In this document: in pieces, positions 56,760-64,000 of the stretch | Layout: each line of letters begins with the position of its first letter | Numbering within the stretch: the stretch's first letter is position 1 | NCBI RefSeq assembly: GCF_018687715.1 | Contig: NC_056767.1 | Location: forward strand, 3,038,001-3,102,000 | DNA length: 64,000 nt | Origin: Carya illinoinensis | Taxonomy: Eukaryota > Streptophyta > Magnoliopsida > Fagales > Juglandaceae | Direction: 5' to 3' | The notes under the pieces: generated by a model | Told to the model about the DNA's origin: nothing | The model's database searches: none | The model's input: the letters and a program-made list of their open reading frames with translations, nothing else | Translations under genes and position numbers: made by a program

Positions 56760-59520
56760 CTTTAGTGATGAAAGCCTTGTGTGGTTTGTTTTATTACCGA
56801 GGCTTGGAGAGAATGGAATGATCTGGGTGATCTTTTAGGGAAGTAGAATAATTGAGTTCTTTGGTTCCGTGGAGTTTATGAAGTGGTCTATAACGTAGTA
56901 GGTTGTAAGTTCAACAAATTTCGATATTAGATTTTATGAAATTTCAGCAAGGTTTTAAAGTTTGGGGCCTTATAGATTTTAGGAATATAAGTTTATGGTA
57001 ATTAAGGTGTTAAGTTCGACAAGCTTTGGAGGGGAATAATTAAATTTCGAGTGGTAAATTTCGTGATTCGGATGAGTAATTTGGTGGCAATTGGGGCTTT
57101 AGATTTTACAAGCTTTTAAGGTGAATGATTTGGATTAAAACCACCAATCTTGAGAGTTTCAGAAAATGATTTATTATCTATTAATGTTTTAGAATTTGAA
57201 AGATTTGGGAGTCGATTGTTCTATTATGGGATGTAAGTTCCTTGATCTTAGAAGTTCCGGAAGATGATTCTTATTTGATTAAAGGTTTTAGAATTGCAGA
57301 GTCGAAGGACTGATTTATAATGAGAATTGAGTTCTTAGTTTTACAGACTTAGTGTTGTAGCTTGATCTACTCTAGTGAGTGATTAGTTTGTAATCATTAA
57401 AAATGAGGTTGATTCGAGTTGAGTTGTTGATATGAAAGTTTTTCTAGAGTGGATTCCTTTGAGGATTGGAAGTAATGATCCAATTAGTGTTTTTCTTTGA
57501 GGATTGAAGATATCGAGCTAGTTTAGAAAATGATTATTGTTAACTCGAGGTTGTAATAGTAGATTTTAGGAAATGATTTTTATCGGTTCGGAAGAAATAG
57601 ATCCATCGAGGTTTTGGAAACAATAGTTTAATTGTTGGTATTGAATTTGACTGAAGTTGAGACCTCATGTTCTGGAGACTTTTAGGAACGGATTATTAGT
57701 AGGTTTAAGGTCATTTTCAGTATAAAGTTTTAAGCGGTAGCTATTTGCTAATGTTAAGGGTATAAGTTAAGCAAATATAGGAATGATTCATGTTGATTTG
57801 CGGATATAAGTCGAGATGATGGAAATAGTGGTAATAGACTATTTGTGTGTTGGAATGACTATTAGTTTCGGCTAAGGACGTATGAGATCGACACGTGATA
57901 GTGGTGAATAGATTGGAGTGTTCAGTCGAAACGTGTTACTCAATGGTATGTTGGTTGGCAATAATTGTTATAGTTCGAGGTTATAGTGATAGGTTTTAGG
58001 ATTGATTCATACCGAGTGAGGATAATAGATGATGCACGTTTTAGAAAATGAATTTTTGTTTATTTTGAGGATAAGGTACAGATGTTGGAAATGGAAGTGA
58101 TGGATCACTTATACGTTAGAATGATTATTGATCTTAGCTAAGGGGTACATGAGATCCATTTATAGTGGTGGTGAGGGTGTATGGATTTCGGAGAGTACAA
58201 ATCCTAGTCTCTTTTTGGCTTTGAGTTGTTTGGTAAGTTGAATGGAATGTACAATTGAAGTGGGTTACCAATTGGAGTGATGGTTGGCATTAATGGTTGA
58301 GTCTATCTTCAAGAATTAATTGTGACTTGAGGTCACACAGGAATTTAAATTGGTGAGGCTATACTTTTCTTTGGAGATCAAGTATCTAGTTGGGAGAATT
58401 GGGGATATGGTTATATAGCTTGAAAGGAGATCGTTAGGTCACCATGTGTGGAGTATGAAGTAATGAATCTTGGAAGTTGAAACCTATGCATCAAAGGTGG
58501 GTAGCATGATCATATGTATGAAGTAATAAAACATTAGGATTCATGAGTGTTGTTTAATAGTTTTGATGGATTGAAGATTTAAACAGTATGGCCTGTCTTG
58601 AGATTTATTTGTGAAGTGCTTTTGAAGGAATTAGTTGTGCTAAAACTAAAGTTTTTGAGGGTATAAGTAGGTGGGTGAGTTACCAAGAGCGTTTTGATTA
58701 TGTCTAGGTGAAGTCAATGGGAGTTTATAGTGAGCTAGTTATTGCAAGATTAGATGTTATTCAAAATATAGGTTATGAGCTTGAAGTGTGGGATATCGGA
58801 TAGAGGTTATAGGCGCTCTTGTTGGTTGGCGGGGAAGGACTTGGGCCTTTTGGAGATGTTCCTTATCTTTAGAAGAGACAGATGTATTTTGGGGATGATG
58901 TTATATGTTTTCAAATTGGGGCCTGGAGGTTGATTAGTACTGGTTCTGTCATCAATCAATGGATGTATTTTGCGGAATGTTGGTTTTCGATTGGGACAGC
59001 AATGGCCAACTGAGGAATGAGTGGAGATTTGAGGTTTTTGGAGGTATATGATTTTCTATGGAAAAGTGATAAAGGTTTTATTATGATTAGGTGTGGCTTG
59101 AGCTTATACTTCATGATATTAATTTTGAGGATATAACCTTTATGTATTTTGGTGAGTTATCAGAGTGTGCGCGAAAGCGTGATTTTTGGAGATTCTTAGG
59201 AGTTCAAATTTTGTGTTGATTTTGAGGATTTAGTAGTGATTCGAAGTTTTAATGGGAGATTAATCTTTTGGTCGTGCAATTTGGTTTATTGATGGTTAAT
59301 TTTGGAAGTGGCTATTAGGTTACCAAGGTTGGAATAGGATGAAAATTCGGAAGGTAAAGCAGAGGCGTCGTCGATATTAGCAATTTATGGTGTGAAGTTA
59401 ATAACCATTGGATTTGTTGGGAGTTGTCGATGATATGTATCTCTCAAATATGTTCGGAGTTGTATGTTGTATCTGTTTGGCGCTGATGGTTGATCTTGCA
59501 AATTTCGAGGACGAAATTTG
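56760..59520 (+). other. non-coding interior of the Gypsy-like element
   Basis: 2.8 kb without a usable frame on either strand. It is G/T-rich on the plus strand with recurring short phrases such as GAGGTTATAG, AGTTTTAAG, GATTTTAGGA and GAGTTGT. No protease DSG, reverse transcriptase DD or integrase motif was found. Long non-coding interiors mark LARD-type parasites of autonomous elements. Confidence 0.7.
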
Positions 59521-59525
59521 TTTTT

Positions 59526-59538
59526 AAGGGGGGAAGGA
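59526..59538 (+). other. polypurine tract
   Basis: AAGGGGGGAAGGA directly abuts the 3' LTR start TGTGATG at 59,539. Confidence 0.92.
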
Positions 59539-61839
59539 TGTGATGACCCGCTTTTACGTGTATTTTCACTGAAGGGTTGTTTTTAATTTAATTAATATAT
59601 TGGTTTATTTATTTTAAATTATTGTGTTTTAAATTGGTTTTTAATTTATTTGATGTTGTGTTTTATTTCTTTTAGTTGTTTTGTGGTTTTTAATCTCTTT
59701 TCGGCGTGTTTTCCGGAGTGAGGATTGGACCTCATTTCTTTTCACATCTTTTTCCTTTTTCTCTATTTCCTTTTCCTTTTTTCTCTTTTCTTTTTTTTCT
59801 TCTTCTTTCTTTTTTCCTTTTCTTTTTCTTTCTTTTCTCTTTCTTCTTCCTTTCCTTCCGTCTCGTGCGTCTTCTCTCTTTTTCTCATTCCCGTTGCCAC
59901 CACTTTGACCGGCCAGTTCTCCGCCGTCCGGCCACCGTTTGATGCACCGTCACCACCATTCTCTTCCCCTTCCACCATAGATCATCCCTACCAATTTTCA
60001 GAGCCATCGGACCAGCCGTTAGCTTTCGAGAGCCGCCGGAAGTCGCTGCACCTGCTCTGTTTTAGCCCCTGTCGCCGGAATCTTCTTCAGCCCAGACCGC
60101 CGCCGTCCGGCCACCGTTTGGCTCGCCGCCGGTCTCGTTCGAACCCCCTCCCTCCAGCGCACCACCCCACCAAATATCTCCCCCATCCGGCCAGCCGTTA
60201 GCCACCTAGAGCCATTTCTTTCCACACGGTTTTTGGCTCGATCCGCCGCCGTCGCCCCACCTCCGGCCACCACCTCTTTACCACTTCATCACCGACTCCT
60301 TGCCGTCCTAACCCACCCATTTCCGGCCTCCAACGACCACCGGAACAGCTCCTACGAGCTTAGTTTCCGATTTGCGTTTTCCGGCCATTTCCGGCGATTT
60401 CGCCGCCACCCACGGCCAACCACCACTTCCAATAGCTTCACAATCATCCCTAGGCCATTCCCTATCAATCCTAAGCCCTGGTTTGTCCCCGTTCAAAAAT
60501 GGGTAATTTATTACCCACGGACACAGTGTAAATTACACTGTTACGTTGCTTTTCCTCCGCCGTTTGCAACGCCGCGAGCTTTCTAAAAATACCGTATAGC
60601 GCTGTAAGTATTTTCCAAACTCTATTTTCAGATTTAAATATATATCGCTCATTCAATTTATTTTATCTGCTGGTTGGTTGATTCCGGACTGAGTCCGAGG
60701 AGTTTCGGGGGGTCGGATGGATGGAGGACAGAGTTGCCTGTTTATTTGATTTATGATTGTTGGATTATTTTATTATGCATTGTTATGGCATTACATGGTG
60801 CATGCACATGTGTTTGTGGATTTATGTGAAAAGCCTGTGTATTGGCGTAAGTGTATTGCGGGTGCGTGTGTATCACGAGCCCAAGCCGGGATGGGTTATT
60901 ATCTCGGTGGAGCTCCTCTGGTCACTCGGGAGCGGAATAAACTGAGTGATGTCCCCTGAGTTGTCGAGAGCGATGACGGGAGCGGGGCTAGGGGATACTT
61001 GGCTACGAACGCGCCGGGCGCGGAACCGGGCATCGCCCTACTCACCGACTCCGTGGCCCTTCGCTGGCGAGGGCTAGAGGATGCTTGGCTACGAACGCGC
61101 GGGGCGCGGAACTGGGCATTGCTCGTTAGGTGTCACATGCGTGGTGGTACTCTACAGTGTGACACTGGAGCCAGGGTGTGCGGATGACCCCTAGGGGAGG
61201 TCATGGTGTATACGGTTAAAATTGGATAATGGTTTGTGAGGCCAAATGGGACTTTTGGCGTGGGCCAGATGGACTTCTGGCGAGATATTGGGCCAAATGG
61301 ACTTTTGGCGGCCAAATGTGACTTTTGGCGTGTTTTTCGGAAAGGATATGTTTTTGGGCCAAATAGGATTTTTGGCGTGCGTGGAAAAATCGTGTTTTAT
61401 GGGCTTTGTGCATTGAGCATGTTTTATGCATATTGTTTGAGTTCTATGTGTTTTTATCTGGTAGTGTTTGGGTTTTACTTACCTGCGGAACCATTTTTGG
61501 TTCCGTAGCTTTTGGTACAGGTTTGGAGGATGAGAAGGAGGAGGCTGAGCTCGAGGATGCGGCTCCGCCGGGTTGCTAATGTTATGCTTTTCTTTATGGT
61601 TTTAAAACTGTATTTGTGTTTTGTAATATTTTATTTAAGTATGTTTTAAACAGCTTATATTATGTTAAGAAAAATTCTGGTACTTAGTTATGACTTTCGT
61701 TATCCGCTGCGTGTTTCTTGTGCACATTTGTTGCCTTTGTACACACTTGGCACCCGTCGATGGGATGGTGACCCGGGTTGTCACCATCCGGACGTCTCGA
61801 TTTCCCCGTGTTCGGACGTGGGGTTTTGGGGGCGTCACA
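59539..61839 (+). repeat. 3' LTR of the Gypsy-like element
   Basis: Same layout as the 5' LTR, including the tandem unit. It lacks about 30 bp of the GGCGAGATATTGGGCC repeat. A 117-codon proline-rich frame (60,233-60,586) is kept in both LTRs with very few changes; a related frame of 118 codons is still open in the much older solo LTR at 15,937-16,293. Confidence 0.93.
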
Positions 61840-62036
61840 AATAATAATTATATTCTAATTAAATTAATATTAAAAAAAGTATTATTAAATGTTAATAATA
61901 ATAATTATTATTATATTATATTAATATTACAAAAAAGTATTATTAAATGCTAATAGTTATTATATTCTAATTAAATTAATATTAAAAAAGTATTGTTAAA
62001 TGTTAATAATAATTATATTCTAAATGTTAAATGTTA
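61840..62036. repeat. 53-bp AT minisatellite, right part
   Basis: Continues the array from 53,399 after the AATAA target duplicate, with about three more units before the sequence becomes unique near 62,040. Confidence 0.88.
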
Positions 62037-62252
62037 ATTATATTTTAATTAATTTAATTTATTTGTTTGGAATGAGAAATTAATATTTTAATGTTTGATG
62101 AATGAATAGTAGTCTTCCATCTTTAGCCAACCACTGTAAAAAAAGTTTAAATTATTTTAGATTTGTCCAATCCAATATAAAGGATTTTTTAGCCAAATTA
62201 TATAAAATTTGGCCAAGTATCTTATTTGGCCAAGTCAATGTGGATGCTCTTA

Positions 62253-63590
62253 TCTGTTTAATCTTAAATTTTGTCTAAAATCGAATTGGACCGAAACGGT
62301 TACACAACTTATGAGATGGTTTCTGAATTTAAAAAGAATTAATTTAAAAAATACTGATTTTAAGAATGAGCAGTTTTCCTTCTCCAAACCTTACATCCCA
62401 ACCTTAGGGCATGTTTGGGTTTATGTTAGAAGTTTTAAAAAGTGCTTAAATATTGTTAAAAGCTCTCTAATGAAAAAATTAAGTTGTTTATGTTACATAT
62501 TAAAGCACTTTTAATCTCAAATAAGTTAAAAAGTACGTTTGAAAAAAAATATCATTTTTTATGCTTTTCCTCAAAAGTACTTTTCTGGATAATATAAAAC
62601 GTAATTTGAATTTTAAAAAGACTGTCAATAGACAAAAATATCTGTACAACTTTAAAATAATTACAATTTTCAAAATTTTAAGAATATGATCATAATTTTT
62701 AAAAATTTAAATAATCGTAATTTCTATCTCAGAAAGTATTTTTTAAATTTGTTTCGAAACAAACGTAATATGTTTAAAAGTACTTTAAATATATAGTTAC
62801 CAAATAGTAAATAATTTTTTAATAATAAAATTTATAACTTAAATTATAAATTATAAGTATTAAAATTATAACTTATATTTTGTACCGCAACTTCAAATAT
62901 ACACTTAAGCTTAGAACGGACAGACGTGACTTTTGCATACACATTGACGGCCGATGCCAAGATACTGAACTCAGCTTTTACGACTCACGCAATTCAGAGG
63001 ATAAAAACCCAAAAATAATTACTTTATCCGTACGTTATTTTTGCAAATGTAATTTTATAATAACTTGTTTCGTATTTTGCTGAAATGGTTTAAATTAAAA
63101 TATTTAAATGAATTTTAAAAAATAAGATAAAAATATAAATACAAAATACAAAATATTAACTAAATAATTAAATTTAACTTTTTTTTTATAATTGCAAGTT
63201 TTAGAATAGATAATAATTTAACATGTTAGAGCAAAAGTCCTAAATTAAAAGAGAATCCAGTCCACTCAAGAAAAGTCTTATTATAATATAATATGTTCGG
63301 TCGGCCAACCTCAGTACACGACAACGCGCGTCGACAAGCAAGTTTAGCACGAAATTTCATGTCCAACCTTTTCGTGGATGTCCACCTTTTTGTTTTTATT
63401 TTTGGGAAATGATAGGGATCCGCTGACTCCGTTCACTGTCCCGCTGAATTTTTTTTTATTTATTTTTCTTTTACATAAAGATTAAGAAAATTATATTTAA
63501 TTATATTGTAAATTTTATTTATTTTTTTATAATATTTAAAAATATTAAAAAAATAATTTGAAAAAATATTAAAAAGTGTTTTTTTTTCAC
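62253..63590. other. AT-rich intergenic DNA upstream of locus E
   Basis: A 101-codon frame at 62,209-62,514 and smaller ones have no motif, and part of it lies in the TIR element. Several TTTTAAAA runs. The last 150 bases before 63,600 are A/T homopolymer-rich and may include the promoter, but no TATA box can be singled out. Confidence 0.4.
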
Positions 63591-63647
63591 AAATAATTGT
63601 ATGGAAAAAACGTCTATAAAAAAGGGAGCCCTTACAGAGATCAGAAG

Positions 63648-63836
63648 ATGGACCTAGCAGACGATACAGAGGAAATGGTCAAAGCCGAGGTTGGGAAGCA
63701 GCGCTTCTTACCCAAGAAGGGGAGCATAATTCCCCCAAAGAGAAGATCGGTGATGAAGATGGTGCTTAATTCGATCATCAAATCCATTGCCGGCGCCGCA
63801 CACCTTTGCCGTCACCGCCGAACAGATAATACATGA
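63648..63836 (+). CDS. small basic peptide, locus E (intact)
   Basis: A 62-residue frame starting MDLADDTEEMVKAEVG. The core RFLPKKGSIIPPKRRSVMKM and SIIKSIAGAAHLC align with locus C residue by residue, with the same start position and the same acidic-basic-hydrophobic order. An in-frame ATG at 63,597 would add 17 residues not matched at locus C, so 63,648 is preferred. The gene points the opposite way to loci A and C. The 3' flank is homologous to the minus strand of 29,060-28,840 and runs off the window, so a second exon may lie outside. Function unknown. Confidence 0.65.
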   Translation: MDLADDTEEMVKAEVGKQRFLPKKGSIIPPKRRSVMKMVLNSIIKSIAGAAHLCRHRRTDNT

Positions 63837-64000
63837 TTTCTGTTCCTCTTTCTTTGTTTTAGGTTATGGTTTAATGGTGTCTTTTTACTTCATTTGATGG
63901 TGTCTGGGGTTACCTTAGGTTGTGGTGTCCTTGTGATTGCAGATTAGTTAGTTGCTCTCTTCTTTTTTTTTTACTCCATCAATGTACTCGTTTTGTCTGG
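63837..64000 (+). repeat. 3'-flank block of locus E, inverted copy of the 28-kb block
   Basis: Shares ATACATGATTTCTGTTC-like, GGTTATGGTTTAA, TTACTTCATT-GATGGT, GTTACCTTAG and CAATGTA-TC-TTTTGTCTGG sequence with the complement of 28,840-29,060. The acceptor-like GTGATTGCAG|ATTAG is at 63,943. The alignment continues up to the last base. Confidence 0.8.

Larger units (their letters stand above)
53400..61839 (+). mobile_element. complete non-autonomous Gypsy-like LTR retrotransposon (LARD type)
   Basis: LTRs of 2,330 and 2,301 bp start TGTGATGACCCGC and end GGGGGCGTCACA, with TGTGA/TCACA termini. A 5-bp target duplicate AATAA lies at 53,395-53,399 and 61,840-61,844. A tRNA-Met primer site (55,732-55,743) and a polypurine tract (59,526-59,538) are in place. 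The LTRs differ by scattered substitutions and one indel of about 30 bp, so insertion is recent. The 3.8-kb interior has only a broken gag piece and no protease, reverse transcriptase or integrase, so it must have moved with enzymes from another element. The interior tail AATTTCGAGGACGAAATTTG before the tract is typical of plant Gypsy elements of the chromovirus side. Confidence 0.93.
52845..62249. mobile_element. PIF/Harbinger-like non-autonomous element split by a Gypsy insertion
   Basis: The left end GAGCATTGGTATTGATATGG and the complement of the right end, GAGCATCCACATTGACTTGG, match at 14 of 20 positions and both continue with CCAAAT. TTA stands immediately outside each end (52,842-52,844 and 62,250-62,252), the three-base target duplicate of PIF/Harbinger elements. 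Without the 8.4-kb insertion the element would be about 960 bp, mostly a 53-bp minisatellite, and it has no transposase. GAGCATCCACATTG-type ends are frequent in plant MITEs. Confidence 0.75.

Overview
This window is nuclear DNA from a flowering plant. The signs are spliced plant-type exons, cytochrome P450 relics of the CYP82 type, plant Copia, Gypsy, CACTA-like, hAT-like and Harbinger-like elements, long AT-rich stretches and many microsatellites. A woody eudicot, perhaps of the Fagales (walnut/hickory group), is my guess from the style of the repeats; I cannot prove it from sequence alone. There are no rRNA or tRNA genes, no CRISPR array and nothing prokaryotic.

Layout. 1-10 kb: a decayed multi-exon gene of the plant En/Spm (CACTA) transposase type at 1.1-3.3 kb, then AT-rich DNA with two local tandem duplications, then 0.7 kb of GCAGCG/GCTGCAA repeats (9.34-10.02 kb) that look like the subterminal region of a CACTA element. 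10-21 kb: a small-peptide gene on the minus strand, apparently split by a decayed Copia element (12.15-20.77 kb), which itself carries a Gypsy solo LTR (15.43-17.66 kb) inside its integrase region. 21-32 kb: intergenic DNA with MITE-like elements, a TIR element, a hAT-like element, a Copia reverse-transcriptase scrap and a second, intact copy of the small-peptide gene (29.09-29.32 kb, minus). 32-38 kb: remnants of gypsy-type transposon proteins and a gag pseudogene, with a (GA)77 microsatellite. 39-44 kb: a CYP82 pseudogene with two exons and an N-terminal scrap of a second CYP82. 44-49 kb: mostly degenerate DNA. 49.3-51.5 kb: a collinear, diverged duplicate of 23.4-25.7 kb. 52.8-62.2 kb: a Harbinger-like TIR element holding a 53-bp minisatellite into which an 8.4-kb LTR element (53,400-61,839, 5-bp target duplication) has inserted; the LTR element is gypsy-like and non-autonomous. 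63.6-64 kb: a third small-peptide gene, plus strand, running off the window.

The main result is the small-peptide family. Three loci (20.76-20.93, 29.09-29.32, 63.65-63.84 kb) encode basic peptides sharing a PKKG..(F/I)P.K.R.VK core. Their 3' flanks are also homologous (10.08-11.32, 28.22-29.06 and 63.84-64.0 kb) and two 5' flanks match (21.59-21.85 and 29.43-29.69 kb). The region therefore looks like an old array of segmental duplicates, later broken up by transposons. I do not know what the peptide does. All protein calls are from reading translations; no database search was possible.
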